Source: Hymenobacter negativus (GTDB lineage Bacteria > Bacteroidota > Bacteroidia > Cytophagales > Hymenobacteraceae). Taken from it: DNA of 64,000 bases. The notes below the pieces were generated by a model. That model was not told the origin of the DNA. It did no database searches and saw only the letters and a program-made list of their open reading frames with translations. This document shows positions 33,834 through 43,200 of the stretch, piece by piece (position 1 is the stretch's first letter; every line of letters starts with the position of its first letter). The stretch is from positions 1 to 64,000 of the forward strand of contig NZ_JAGETZ010000013.1 of assembly GCF_017571495.1 (NCBI RefSeq). The letters are read 5' to 3'. A program made the translations under genes and the position numbers.

Positions 33834-35000
33834 ATGGGGGCTTCCGAATATTTTTCTGCTGGCTCAAATGCTGCCATCACGGCTTTAGTGGAGCGGGAGC
33901 ATCAACTCTCGGTTTTCTTTAATACCGTTGCGGATGTGACCTTTCTGCTGAATGTGGAAGATGACGGCCGCTACCGGTTCCTTTTTGTCAATAAAGCTTT
34001 TGAAAAAACGACGGGTTTGCCGGTTGATAAGGTGGAGGGCAACTATGTGGAAGATATCATCCCCGAGCCGTCGCTCAGCTTAGTGCTAACAAAATACAAC
34101 GAGGCGGTGACGACGCTGCAACGCGTGGTGTGGCAGGAAACGTCTGATTACCCAACGGGCCAAGTGGTCGGAGAAGTGAGTGTGACGCCCGTGTGTGACG
34201 AAATCGGGCACTGCCGCCAACTTGTGGGAGTGGTGCACGACCTGACTAAGGAAAAGCAGGCGGAAGTACGCCAGCAATTGCTGACGGAAAAGCTGATACG
34301 GCAAAATTCGGACCTGCAACAGTTTACTTACATTGTATCGCACAACCTACGGGCCCCACTTGCCAATGCGTTGGGGTTTGCCGACCTGCTTCCCCGCTTG
34401 GATAGCGATTCTGAGGCATTCAAGATGTCTTTGCAGCACCTGGGAACCAGCCTCCGGCAGCTTGACCAGATAATGACCGACGTCAACGACATTCTCTCGA
34501 TGCGGGACCTGAAGGACGGCTACCGGTCCGAGCCCGTGGCCGTAGCGGAAGTGTGCCAGCAGGCCTTGTCTGGCTTGCAGGAGGCGTTGCAGGCTTGCGG
34601 TGGGCAACTGCGCAATGCCATTCCAACTGCCCTGCGTGTGCCGGGCAGCCGCGCCTACTTTCATAGCATTTTCCACAATTTGATTTCCAATGCCATTAAG
34701 TACCGGTCGGATGCTCGTCCGTTACGTATCGACATTGAGAGCCGAATGGAGTCGGACGCCGTCACCGTGGTGGTGCGCGACAATGGCTCGGGCTTCGACC
34801 AGCAGAAAGTGAGCAAGGATATTTTTCAACTCTATCAGCGATTCCATCCCGGCGAGCCGGGGCGAGGTATCGGGCTGTACCTGGTGAAAGCGCATGTGGA
34901 AGCCATGGGTGGGAAAATTTCCGTACGAAGCCACGTAAACGAAGGCACCGAATTTATTCTCCACTTCAAGGCTCGTGCGGATGGAAACCTATCTCATTGA
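33834..35000 (+). CDS. PAS-domain sensor histidine kinase
   Basis: A cytosolic hybrid-free histidine kinase of 388 residues. A PAS domain occupies about residues 22-145 (FFNTVADVTFLLNVEDDGRYRFLFVNKAFEKTTGL), followed by the HisKA dimerisation domain with the phospho-acceptor in FTYIVSHNLRAPLAN (about 175), and an HATPase_c domain: N box IFHNLISNAIKYR, G1 DNGSGFD, G2 GRGIGLYLVKAHVEAMGG. No membrane segment or periplasmic sensor is seen, so the signal is internal. ATG 33834 is the natural start. Its 3' end overlaps the response regulator by 20 bases, so the two form a pair. The signal is unknown. Confidence 0.9.
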   Translation: MGASEYFSAGSNAAITALVEREHQLSVFFNTVADVTFLLNVEDDGRYRFLFVNKAFEKTTGLPVDKVEGNYVEDIIPEPSLSLVLTKYNEAVTTLQRVVWQETSDYPTGQVVGEVSVTPVCDEIGHCRQLVGVVHDLTKEKQAEVRQQLLTEKLIRQNSDLQQFTYIVSHNLRAPLANALGFADLLPRLDSDSEAFKMSLQHLGTSLRQLDQIMTDVNDILSMRDLKDGYRSEPVAVAEVCQQALSGLQEALQACGGQLRNAIPTALRVPGSRAYFHSIFHNLISNAIKYRSDARPLRIDIESRMESDAVTVVVRDNGSGFDQQKVSKDIFQLYQRFHPGEPGRGIGLYLVKAHVEAMGGKISVRSHVNEGTEFILHFKARADGNLSH

Positions 35001-35382
35001 CGATGACTACCTCGCCATCTACCTCACCGAGCAGCTGTTGCGGGCCGAAGGCTTCTCGAACTCCATCTGCACGTTCCAATCGGCTAAAGAGGCGCTGGCC
35101 AAACTAGTGAAAGAACGGGAAACAGTGGTGCCCCACGTAGTATTTCTCGACCTGAACATGCCCGAAATGGACGGCTGGCAATTCCTGGACGCCTTGGCCC
35201 CCTACGAGGAAAAGCTGCGCGGCAACTGCGCCATTTACATCCTCACATCGTCACTGGCGCTGGCAGACCTGGAAAAGTCGAAGCATTACGACTTGGTGGC
35301 AGGTTTGATTCATAAGCCATTAGACAGTGAAGAAATCCGGGCCATCCAGTCGCGGCTGGAGGATGGGCCAGCATCCGCCTGA
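34981..35382 (+). CDS. Single-domain response regulator (CheY-like)
   Basis: A 133-residue receiver domain with no output domain. The acidic pocket is Asp7-Asp8-Asp9 (LIDDDYL), and the phospho-acceptor is Asp57 in VVFLDLNMPEMDGW. The switch Thr/Ser is in YILTSS and the conserved Lys in HKPL. ATG 34981 is chosen; GTG 34975 would add two residues. It overlaps its kinase by 20 bases and is followed by a terminator. With no DNA-binding domain it should act through protein contacts or phosphorelay. Confidence 0.92.
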   Translation: METYLIDDDYLAIYLTEQLLRAEGFSNSICTFQSAKEALAKLVKERETVVPHVVFLDLNMPEMDGWQFLDALAPYEEKLRGNCAIYILTSSLALADLEKSKHYDLVAGLIHKPLDSEEIRAIQSRLEDGPASA

Positions 35383-35453
35383 TTAACTCCGGCGCTGATT
35401 GCAGCACGCAGGGGCAATGTTATCAGTACTGTTCGAGGTAACCACAATAATTA

Positions 35454-35488
35454 AAAAATCCCCGCACTGTCGAAGTGCGGGGATTTTT
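35454..35488. terminator. Bidirectional terminator between response regulator and pruA
   Basis: AAAAATCCCCGCACT (35454-35468) and its perfect complement (35474-35488) surround a five-base loop, with A/T tails on both sides. The genes on either side converge. Confidence 0.9.
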
Positions 35489-35507
35489 ATTAACTAAACG
35501 GGGTCGA

Positions 35508-37172
35508 CTACAGTCCCTTGTCGCGGTTCAAATCTTCGGCGGGGGCGGCACCGAGGAAGGGGTAGCGGTAGTCGGTGACGGGGACGAAGGTTTCTTTGAT
35601 GGTACGGGGCGATACCCAGCGCAGCAGGTTGAGGATGGAGCCGGCCTTGTCGTTGGTGCCGGAGGCGCGGGCACCGCCGAAGGGCTGCTGGCCCACCACG
35701 GCGCCGGTGGGCTTGTCGTTGATGTAGAAATTGCCAGCGGCGTGCACCAGCTTCTTCGAGGCCAGGTCGATGGCGTACCGGTCCTGAGCGAAGATGGCGC
35801 CGGTGAGGGCATAGGGCGAGGTGGTATCGACGAGGTCCAGGACTTCTTCGAACTTGTCGGCATCGTAAACATGCACTGTGACAACAGGGCCGAACAACTC
35901 CTCGCACATCGTCACATATTTCGGGTCTTTGGCCAGGATGACGGTGGGCTCGATGAAATAACCTTTCGACTTGTCATAACCGCCGCCGGCGATGATTTCG
36001 ACGTTGGGGTCGGCTTTGGCGCTGTCGATGTATTTGGCGAGCTTATCGAAGGAGACTTCGCTGATGACGGCGTTGATGAAGTTACCGAAATCTTCAACGT
36101 CGCCCATTTTGAAGGAGGCGAGGTCTTCTTTCACGTAGCCGAGGATTTCATCGGCGAGGTTGCTGGGGAGGTAGATGCGCGAGGCGGCGGAGCATTTCTG
36201 ACCCTGGTACTCGAAGGCGCCCCGGCTGATGCCCACGGCCACGGCTTTGGCGTGGGCCGAGGGGTGGGCAAGGATGAAGTCTTTGCCGCCGGTTTCGCCC
36301 ACGATGCGGGGGTAGGACTTGTAGGTGGCAATGTTCTGGCCGATTTCCTGCCAGATGGTTTGGAAGACTTTGGTAGAGCCGGTGAAGTGAATGCCAGCAA
36401 AGTCGCGGTGCTTGAACACGACGTCGCCCACCACGGGGCCGTCGGCGTAGACGAGGTTGATAACGCCATCGGGCACGCCAGCTTCCTTGAACAGCTCCAT
36501 CAGCACTTGGGCGGAGTAGACTTGGGTGTCGGCCGGTTTCCAGACCACCACGTTGCCCATCATGGCCACGGAGGCAGGCAGGTTGGCGGCAATGGAGGTG
36601 AAGTTGAAGGGCGTGAGGGCGAAGACGAAGCCTTCGAGGGGACGCTGCTCGAGGCGGTTCCACATGCCGGGCAGGCTCTCGGGCTGCTGCTCGTACACCT
36701 GGCGCATGTAGTGCACGTTGAAGCGGAAGAAGTCGATGAGCTCGCAGGCAGCGTCGATTTCGGCCTGGAAAGCATTTTTGCTCTGGGCCAACATAGTGGC
36801 CGCGTTGAGGCGGGCGCGGTAGGGGCCAGCGAGCAGGTCGGCGGCTTTGAGGAAGACAGCAGCACGGTGCTCCCAGGGCATATCAGCCCAAGCAGAGCGG
36901 GCGGTCAGGGCGGCCTCAATGGCCTGGTTTACGTGGCTGGCAGTGCCGTAGTGGAAGTGCCCGATGGTGCGCTGGTGGTCGTGGGGCGGGCTGATGCGCT
37001 TGAGGTCACCGGTGCGCACTTCCTGCCCGCCGATGTGCATCGGAATATCCAGCTCCAGACCATGGAGGCTTTTGAGCTGCTGTTGCAATTCCAGACGCTC
37101 TTTGGAGCCGGGCGCGTAGCCCTTGACGGGTTCGTTGATGGGGACGGGGACGTTGAAAAAGCCGTTGGCCAT
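35508..37172 (-). CDS. pruA: L-glutamate gamma-semialdehyde dehydrogenase (P5C dehydrogenase)
   Basis: Oxidises glutamate semialdehyde to glutamate with NAD in proline catabolism. The 554-residue protein is a complete aldehyde dehydrogenase: FALTPFNFTSIAANLP and VVWKPADTQ for cofactor binding, GIHFTGSTKVFQ, the general-base region RIVGETGGKDF, the catalytic cysteine in FEYQGQKCSAASRIY, and CEELFGPVVTVHVY. It is of the monofunctional eukaryote-like length, not fused to proline dehydrogenase as in PutA. ATG 37172 (MANGFFNVPVPINEPV) is the family-like start. Proline dehydrogenase is not in the window. Confidence 0.94.
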   Translation of the reverse strand: MANGFFNVPVPINEPVKGYAPGSKERLELQQQLKSLHGLELDIPMHIGGQEVRTGDLKRISPPHDHQRTIGHFHYGTASHVNQAIEAALTARSAWADMPWEHRAAVFLKAADLLAGPYRARLNAATMLAQSKNAFQAEIDAACELIDFFRFNVHYMRQVYEQQPESLPGMWNRLEQRPLEGFVFALTPFNFTSIAANLPASVAMMGNVVVWKPADTQVYSAQVLMELFKEAGVPDGVINLVYADGPVVGDVVFKHRDFAGIHFTGSTKVFQTIWQEIGQNIATYKSYPRIVGETGGKDFILAHPSAHAKAVAVGISRGAFEYQGQKCSAASRIYLPSNLADEILGYVKEDLASFKMGDVEDFGNFINAVISEVSFDKLAKYIDSAKADPNVEIIAGGGYDKSKGYFIEPTVILAKDPKYVTMCEELFGPVVTVHVYDADKFEEVLDLVDTTSPYALTGAIFAQDRYAIDLASKKLVHAAGNFYINDKPTGAVVGQQPFGGARASGTNDKAGSILNLLRWVSPRTIKETFVPVTDYRYPFLGAAPAEDLNRDKGL

Positions 37173-37206
37173 GAGGGGGCGGGTTAGGTTACTGGATTCA
37201 GGTGGG

Positions 37207-37214
37207 CAAAGGTA
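37207..37214 (-). promoter_or_regulatory. Candidate -7 box for pruA
   Basis: TACCTTTG on the minus strand matches TAnnTTTG and lies 35 bases before the pruA ATG. No -33 TTTG at 19-21 bases is evident. Confidence 0.45.
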
Positions 37215-37261
37215 AAGCAAGGTTAGGGAGGGACTGTCTCGGGTCGTTAGGGGACAGGTGG

Positions 37262-37528
37262 TGGGTATTGAATTAATGTCGACAGGTGTTGAGCCGATGC
37301 CGGCAAGGGTTGAACCGATGACGGGAGGGGTTGGAACGATGTCGGCAAGCGTCTTAGCGCTGCCAGTAGGGGTTGGATTGATGCCGGGAAGGATTTTATC
37401 AATGTCAGGAAGGGTTTCAGTGAGGCCGGGACCTGTTTAAGTGGAGCCGGGAGGGGTTCCAGCGATGCCAGGAATCGTTGAATCGATGTGGGTAGGCGTT
37501 GAAGCGGTGTTGGCAGATGTCGAAGCAT
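37262..37528. repeat. 21-bp-period degenerate tandem array (about 12 units)
   Basis: An ATG-like core recurs at 37276, 37297, 37318, 37339, 37360, 37381, 37402, 37423, 37444, 37465, 37486 and 37507, exactly 21 bases apart. The consensus on the plus strand is roughly GGGTTGAACCGATGCCGGGAA. On the minus strand one frame is open through the entire array (37247-37528) and would encode a seven-residue repeat such as LPTSIQP. I cannot tell whether it is translated. Confidence 0.85.
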
Positions 37529-37740
37529 TGGCGTTCTGTATTTGTGTTAGCCGAATGCTGTTCCAACAGCTTCCAGGGGTGCGTCGGCGCCTTACGGTCT
37601 TGCCGCCTAAGAAAGCCTGAGAGTGGGAAACCTCGTGCAGCGGCCCTTTGCAATCACGAAATCAGGATGCAACTGCGAAGTGCCTTCAAGCATTTTACTT
37701 CTGCTGCCTGCACCTGTACAGCTTCTGTTAGTGAGGGGCG

Positions 37741-39099
37741 CTACCACAGGCCCCGCGCCCGCAGCATGCGGGCCAGCGGGGTGCCGGGACGCACCAATGG
37801 GCGCAACTCGGCGTAGGGAATAAACCAAGTAAACGTTTCGCGGGGAAAGGCCTGAATGTAATTGCCCCGCCAGTCGGCTATTTCCAGCCCGGTCCCGGTC
37901 AGCAGACTTTTCCCGACCGAGACGGGGGTGTTGGCTAGCAACCAGCGTGTGGTAGCCGCCAGCGTATCGGGCCGGGTGCGGAGGTAGGGAGTGAGCTGCC
38001 GCCGCCAGGTACTGTCGTGGCGAATGAGCCAGTACTCATCGTCGTATAGCAGGTGGTGGGCCAGCAGGCGGGCCAGGCCGGCTTGATAGTCGGGAATGAG
38101 CTGGCTCATGGGCGTTAGCCAGCGTCCGGCCCGCAGGTCGAGCAGGGCGTAGCGGTACCGCTCGTCGGCCGCGCCACCGATGATGCTGCAATACTCCTCG
38201 TAGGAATAGCTGAATAGGCCGAAGTCGTTGAGCTGCACGCTCAGCTTCTGGTCGGTGATGCAGTCGCCGTCGCCTCCTTCGAGCAGGAGCCCGCGGCGGC
38301 CGGCCGGCCCGGGCGATAGTATCGGGCGCAGGGCCGGGGGCACGCTCGCCGGGTCGGGCAGGTGCATGAACTCGTATCGCACCACTGGTACGGCGCTATA
38401 GCGCCGGCCATGTGCGTCGGTAATGGTGTAATTGCCGTGGACCCACCAAGTCTGAATGGCTAGGCGCACGCCGTTGGTATAGTCTTCGCGCAGCATCACA
38501 GGTTGGAACCGGCCTGTGGGGCCGCCGCGCCAGGTGCCCGTAAGGGTAGCGCCTGGCTTGCCGTGCAGCCGCCACTCGCTCGAACTGCCGCTCCAGCCAT
38601 ATGCATCCACTGCCAGCACCCACCCCCGCCGCTGAACGGGGTGCTGGGCGGGCGGAAGCGGAGTGCTTAGGCGGTATCCCGGCCCTCGGCGGTGCAGGTA
38701 GAAGCTGCCCGAAACCGAATCGGGGTTTTGCCATTCGAGCAGGGCGGTAGCAGGTTGCCCGCCTACCGTGCCCACGTAACGGTGCAGCAGCCGGGGCCGC
38801 CGCGCCCACCAGTTACCGCGTGTAAACACCGGACGCGGGGTGCGTTGCGGCGCATGCTCGGTTTGCACGGGCGGGGTTGTGGGAGCGGGCGAGGCCAGCG
38901 CCGTCAGCGAAGGCTCGCTCACGGTCGTTGAGTCGGGAGGGGCCGCTGGGTTGGGCGGCTGGGCGGCCAGCACCGGCTGGCCGGGCCACCGGACGGCGGC
39001 TTCGTAGGCAGCAACAAACAACAGCAGCAGCACCATGGCCGCCATCAGAAATCGGGAATTGGGAGAGGCAGGCACGCGCAGGACCGGGAAGTAAGGCAA
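37741..39099 (-). CDS. Hypothetical membrane-anchored or exported protein
   Basis: I do not recognise this 452-residue protein. A single hydrophobic segment (about residues 17-35) follows a short N-terminus, then a Pro/Ala/Thr-rich linker (about 45-90) and a globular part with aromatic-rich beta segments, for example WWARRPRLLHRYVGTVGG and GSGSFYLHRRG-like repeats of GSFYLHRR. Near residues 290-330 there is a GDGDCITDQKLSVQLNDFGLFSYS segment. The start may be TTG 39099, GTG 39075 or ATG 39045; all keep the hydrophobic segment. An extracytoplasmic domain on a tether fits best. It is alone on the minus strand, downstream of the dNMP kinase gene. Confidence 0.65.
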   Translation of the reverse strand: MPYFPVLRVPASPNSRFLMAAMVLLLLFVAAYEAAVRWPGQPVLAAQPPNPAAPPDSTTVSEPSLTALASPAPTTPPVQTEHAPQRTPRPVFTRGNWWARRPRLLHRYVGTVGGQPATALLEWQNPDSVSGSFYLHRRGPGYRLSTPLPPAQHPVQRRGWVLAVDAYGWSGSSSEWRLHGKPGATLTGTWRGGPTGRFQPVMLREDYTNGVRLAIQTWWVHGNYTITDAHGRRYSAVPVVRYEFMHLPDPASVPPALRPILSPGPAGRRGLLLEGGDGDCITDQKLSVQLNDFGLFSYSYEEYCSIIGGAADERYRYALLDLRAGRWLTPMSQLIPDYQAGLARLLAHHLLYDDEYWLIRHDSTWRRQLTPYLRTRPDTLAATTRWLLANTPVSVGKSLLTGTGLEIADWRGNYIQAFPRETFTWFIPYAELRPLVRPGTPLARMLRARGLW

Positions 39100-39205
39100 G
39101 TTACCACACGGCCAGTGCTGCCGACAACAGCGGGGTAGGGCCAGCCGGTTGGCTTGGAAGCTACTCAGTTCCGTTTCCAGCTTGCGGTGACCAAACGGCG
39201 TGGAG

Positions 39206-39226
39206 ACGCGAACTAAAAGTTCGCGT
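39206..39226. repeat. Perfect short hairpin at the dNMP kinase stop codon
   Basis: ACGCGAACT and AGTTCGCGT pair around AAA. The stem touches the stop codon of the dNMP kinase gene. No T tract follows, so its role as a terminator is uncertain. Confidence 0.45.
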
Positions 39227-39774
39227 TACAGCCGCTTTAGCAGTTCCTGTACCTGTTGGGTGAGGTCGGCGAGGGTGCCGGTGTTGTGTAGCATGGCGTC
39301 GAAGCAAGGATAGTCGTCCATGGCAATTTCGCTGGGGTGGTTGTCATCGCGGGTACCGTCGCCGCGCTGGTGCAGCGGGTCGCCTTCCACGCGCAGCATC
39401 AGGCCGCCGCGGGCCCGGATGGGGTCAGCCTCATTAGCGAAACGGACGTCGGGCACCAGCACGAAGGCATCACTCGGCAGAGCGGCAAAGAAGGCATCGA
39501 CCCACACCAGCGGCTCCCATTCGCGCAGGGCCTGGCCCACTTGCTGCAGCATTTCGCCCCGCGTACGGTGAAAAGTAGGCACCAGCTCAGCCTTGCCAGC
39601 TTGGGTATAATAAGGTGCCACGGCCTCGCCCGTGAGGGCAGCGCACACGGATTTGATGGAATCGCCAAAAGACCGAATCTGCCACTGGCGCTCGGGCTGA
39701 AGCTCTTGCAGGATGCGGGCCACGGTGTCTTTGCCGCTGCCCCGGCGGCCAGAGAGGCCAATGAGGTGAATCAT
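39226..39774 (-). CDS. Deoxynucleotide monophosphate kinase-like P-loop protein
   Basis: A 182-residue P-loop kinase. Walker A is GLSGRRGSGKDTVA at the N-terminus; later motifs include RSFGDSIKSVCAALTG, FHRTRGEMLQQVGQALRE, VLVPDVRFANEADPIRARGG and a terminal HPSE. This set resembles the T4 gp1/deoxynucleotide monophosphate kinase family, which phosphorylates dNMPs and is common in phages. Dephospho-CoA kinase is a more distant alternative, but the PDVRFANEAD motif favours the former. No phage genes lie nearby. A TACTTTTG box lies 25 bases upstream. Confidence 0.72.
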   Translation of the reverse strand: MIHLIGLSGRRGSGKDTVARILQELQPERQWQIRSFGDSIKSVCAALTGEAVAPYYTQAGKAELVPTFHRTRGEMLQQVGQALREWEPLVWVDAFFAALPSDAFVLVPDVRFANEADPIRARGGLMLRVEGDPLHQRGDGTRDDNHPSEIAMDDYPCFDAMLHNTGTLADLTQQVQELLKRL

Positions 39775-39798
39775 GGGTAGTGCTTAGGAGCTAAGGTG

Positions 39799-39806
39799 CA
39801 AAAGTA
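39799..39806 (-). promoter_or_regulatory. Candidate -7 box for the dNMP kinase gene
   Basis: TACTTTTG on the minus strand fits TAnnTTTG, 25 bases before the ATG. A TTTG lies 23 bases further upstream, slightly beyond the usual spacing. Confidence 0.45.
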
Positions 39807-39836
39807 GGCCGTGTGGGTTGGCACTGGTCCAAACGC

Positions 39837-39872
39837 AAAACGTCTCACCGCCCGGGCAGGCAGTGAGACGCT
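39837..39872 (-). terminator. Terminator downstream of the PID-CTERM gene
   Basis: On the minus strand CGTCTCACTGCC pairs with the complementary CGGTGAGACG and is followed by TTTTGCGTTTGG. It lies about 55 bases beyond the stop of the small gene. Confidence 0.65.
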
Positions 39873-39925
39873 TGGCATTAAAAAGAGGAGCCGCTGATTA
39901 ACCCGGCGCGAAGCCAGGCACGCGG

Positions 39926-40123
39926 CTACCGTTGCCGTTGCTGGCGCAAGCGCCGCAGGCCGTAAGCTACCCCGCCAGCCAGCAGCAGGGAGGCACCGCC
40001 GTCGAGCGGTACGTCGGTCGCGGGGGTAACGGGTGTGCCGGGGCCCGGACCACCGCTGCCTGGTTGCGCACGGGCTCCCAAAGCCAGGAGCAGCGCTGCG
40101 CTGAAAATAAAGTATTTAAACAT
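39926..40123 (-). CDS. Small PID-CTERM sorting-domain protein
   Basis: A 65-residue protein: signal peptide (residues 1-19, ending GARAQ), a Gly/Pro-rich spacer (PGSGGPGPGTPVTPATD), then VPLDGGASLLLAGGVAYGLRRLRQQRQR. The C-terminus is the tripartite sorting signal (short motif P-I/L-D, transmembrane helix, basic cluster) that I know as PID-CTERM from Bacteroidota. With signal and tail removed almost nothing remains, which is typical of these mini-proteins. It lies downstream of the giant adhesin gene on the same strand, separated by a hairpin. No exosortase-like enzyme is in the window. Confidence 0.75.
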   Translation of the reverse strand: MFKYFIFSAALLLALGARAQPGSGGPGPGTPVTPATDVPLDGGASLLLAGGVAYGLRRLRQQRQR

Positions 40124-40157
40124 CGTTTCGAGAATTTAAGCATGAGAAAGGCCCTTG

Positions 40158-40186
40158 GGAGCCGCCCGTTTGAAACGAGCGGCTCC
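40158..40186. terminator. Strong hairpin between the adhesin and PID-CTERM genes
   Basis: GGAGCCGC pairs with GCGGCTCC, with further CGTTT/AAACG pairing inside. It lies 15 bases after the adhesin stop on the minus strand. There is no T tract, so termination is uncertain. Confidence 0.5.
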
Positions 40187-40200
40187 GTTGTGGCGTAGCG

Positions 40201-43200
40201 TTATTCCACCACCAGCTTCTTGACAATGACGCCGGCACTGGTTTTCAGGTGCAAGGTGTAGACGCCCGTAGCCAGGTCGACCAGGCTCAGACGGTGGGCC
40301 GTGGCGCCCTGGGCGGGCAGCGACTGCGTCCGTACCGTGCGGCCCAAGGCATCAACCAACTCGGCTGCTACTGCCGTACGGCCCAGGGCCGCCGGCAACT
40401 CCACGAAGGCCGTGGTAGTGGCCGGGTTGGGGTAGAGTCCCACTTGGGCAGCCAGCGCGGCCGGGGCCGTGGCCAGCGGGGCCTGGGGCGAGAACAACAG
40501 CTCGAAGCGGCCAGTGAGGAGCGCCGAAGCGTTGCTTACCGTGAAGCTGTAGTTGGGCTGAGTGCGCAGGTCAATCACGGCGCCGCTTTGCAGGTCGCGC
40601 AGGTACACCGGCGTGGTGCCCAGGTTCAGCAGCTGGGCCGCGCTAAGCGTGTAGCTGCCTACTGCGGGCACGCCCACGGTCAGGGGCACGACGCGCTGAG
40701 CGGTGCCCAGCGGCGCGCGACCGTCGATGGCCAGGCGCTGGGTAGCGCTTAGGCTGGTGCTCAGGTTCAGGCCCGAGGGGTTGGGCAGCTTCTCGGTGTC
40801 AAACTGCGCTTCGAAGCGGTCGCTGGCGCCTTGCTCAAAGTACACGAAGGCCGCGTCGGTCAGGGTGCTGCCCGCGCCTTGCAGGTGCAGCTCCACCAAC
40901 GGGCGGGTTTCGGTGGTGCGCCGGTAGGTGGTGGGCTGGTAGCTGGTGGGGCGGTGGCTGTTCTTGAAGGTCACCGAACCGGCCGTCTGCCCGTCGCTCA
41001 CCCGCACGAAGAAGCCCTGGCCCTGCGCCACCACGGGGCTGGTGGTGCCGATGCCGTTGTTGTAGAAGTTATAGACGCCGGTGTAGGGGTTGGACGGGTC
41101 GTTGCTCTGGTACACGTACATGGTCGGGTCCACGTTCACCAAGCCGTTCTGCGTGGCGTCGCTCTGGGAGGAGGTCTGGCTCCAGTCCAGCGGCGACGGG
41201 TAGGGGTTGCCGATGAGGGCGTAGCCCGCGTCGGGGGCCGTGGTGCCGCTGTTGCGGGCCAGGCTCAGCGTGCGGGTGCCGTTGTTGAGCGCGCCGGTGA
41301 AGTTCCAGGTCTGCCCGCCGTTAATCAGCACGGTGTAGCCCTGGCCCACGGCCAGCGGGTCGGTCGCCGCGTTGGGCGAGAACCAGCCCTTGTCGAAGGC
41401 GTTCAGGTTGTTGGCGGTGCTGGCCAAGCGGGCCTGGTCGTAGCCATACACCGTGGGGAAGGTGGGCACGAGCAGCGGCGTAGGCGAGGTGTTGTAGGCC
41501 GGGTTCACCACCGGCGAGAAGCCGCTCGTGGCCAGGCTGTTCACCGTGGCACTGCTGATGGCCGGGCTCACGTGGCGGTAGCCCAGGTTGGGGTTCAGGC
41601 TCGGGTCGATGTAGCGCTGCACGGTGGTGTTGCCGTTCACCACGGCCCCGCCGTTGTTGACCACCATGGCCGTACCCGCCGCATCCGAAATCAGGGTGAA
41701 GGGGTTGCCGTTGGTCGTGAAGTTGCCGTTGAGCGCGAGCACACGCCGCACCGAAGTCACGTTCGAATTGTTGAGCTGCACCCCATTGGGGCCCACGGTC
41801 AGGCTCCAGAAACGGTTGACGCCGCTGCCGTTGACCTGGCCCAGGGCGCTGCCGCCCATCACGAGCGTGCCGCCGTTGCTGCCCGAGAAGCCATTGAAGC
41901 TGCCATTATTGGTCAGGTTGGCCGCGAGGATGAGCGTGTTGGTGGTCATCGTCAGCGAGGCGTTGGCGGCAATGCTCAGGTTGCGGGCGTTGGCCGGCGA
42001 GTTGGCTACGATAAATGGGAAGCGGATGGTCGAATTAGGGATGGTCACGTCAATCGTCGCGTCGGGTACCTGGTTGGGCGTCCAGTTGGTGGCGTCAAAC
42101 CAGTTGGTGCTGGTGGTGCCGTTCCACGTCACCGCCGTCACGACCGGGGCCGCGATGGTGAGCGTGTAGGCGCGCGAACCGCTGAATGGGCCCGACGCGG
42201 CCGAGGCGTCGGTGGCCGTCACCGTGAAGGTGAACGTGCCGTTGCCTGTGGGCGTACCCGAGAGCGTGCCGGCCGTGGTCAGGCTCAGGCCCGCCGGCAG
42301 CGCGCCGGCTGTGATGGCGAAGGTATAGGGCGCCGTGCCACCCGAGGCCGTGAGGGTCTGGCTATAGGCCGTGGCCTGCGTGCCGTTGGGCAGCGTGGCC
42401 GGGGCCACCGTGATGGTAGGCACCTGGAAGGTCAGCGAATAGGCCGAAGCGGCGGCGGTGTTGCCGTTGCCGGCCTGGTCCTGGGCCACGTTGGCGGGGA
42501 TGTTCACCGTGGTGGCGATGCCGGCCGTGGTGGGCGTCACGCTGAAGGTGTAGACCGCGCCCGACACGCGGGTGAAGCCCGTGAGCGTGCCGTTGTTCAC
42601 GCTCACGTCGCCGGCCACGAAGCCCGTCACGTTTTCCGAGAAGGTCACGGTGAAAGCGAAGGGCGTCGTGTTCGTGCTGCTGCCGCTGGCGGCCGTGGTC
42701 GAGGAAATAGCCACCGAAGGCCGCACCGAGTCCACGGTGAAGGTGTTGGTGGCCGAGTTGGCGCTCACGGCGTTGCCGCTGCTCTGGGCCGTGGCGTAGA
42801 CCGTGTGCGAGCCCTGGGTCAGGGCCGTGGGCTGGGTGATGGCCCAGTTGCCGGCGCTGTTGGCCGTGGTCGTGTTGGCCAGGACCAGGCCGTCGACGTA
42901 CAGGCGGATGAGGCTGCCGGCCGGGGCCGTGCCGCCGTAGGTCGGGGTGGGGGTGCTCACGAAGCTGCCGTTAGCCGGCACGATTACCACCGGGGCTGCT
43001 GTCACCGGCTGGGCGTACTGCACGCTCACCGCATTGCTGGCCGCGTTGCCGGTGTTGTTGGCATCGGTGGCTACGCCCGCGGTCAGGCTCACCGTTACCG
43101 TGCCCGTGCCGCTGGGCGTTACCGTGAAGGTGTAGGGGCCGCTGCCCGCGCCGCCGAAGCTGGCGCTGTTCAGCGTACCGCCCGTTACCGTCACGTCCGA

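Noticed and set aside
35475..37187. A 570-residue open frame antisense to pruA
   Set aside because: The opposite strand encodes a complete aldehyde dehydrogenase with all catalytic motifs. The antisense product is low complexity (Gly, Val, Asp, Glu rich), as expected for mirror translation.
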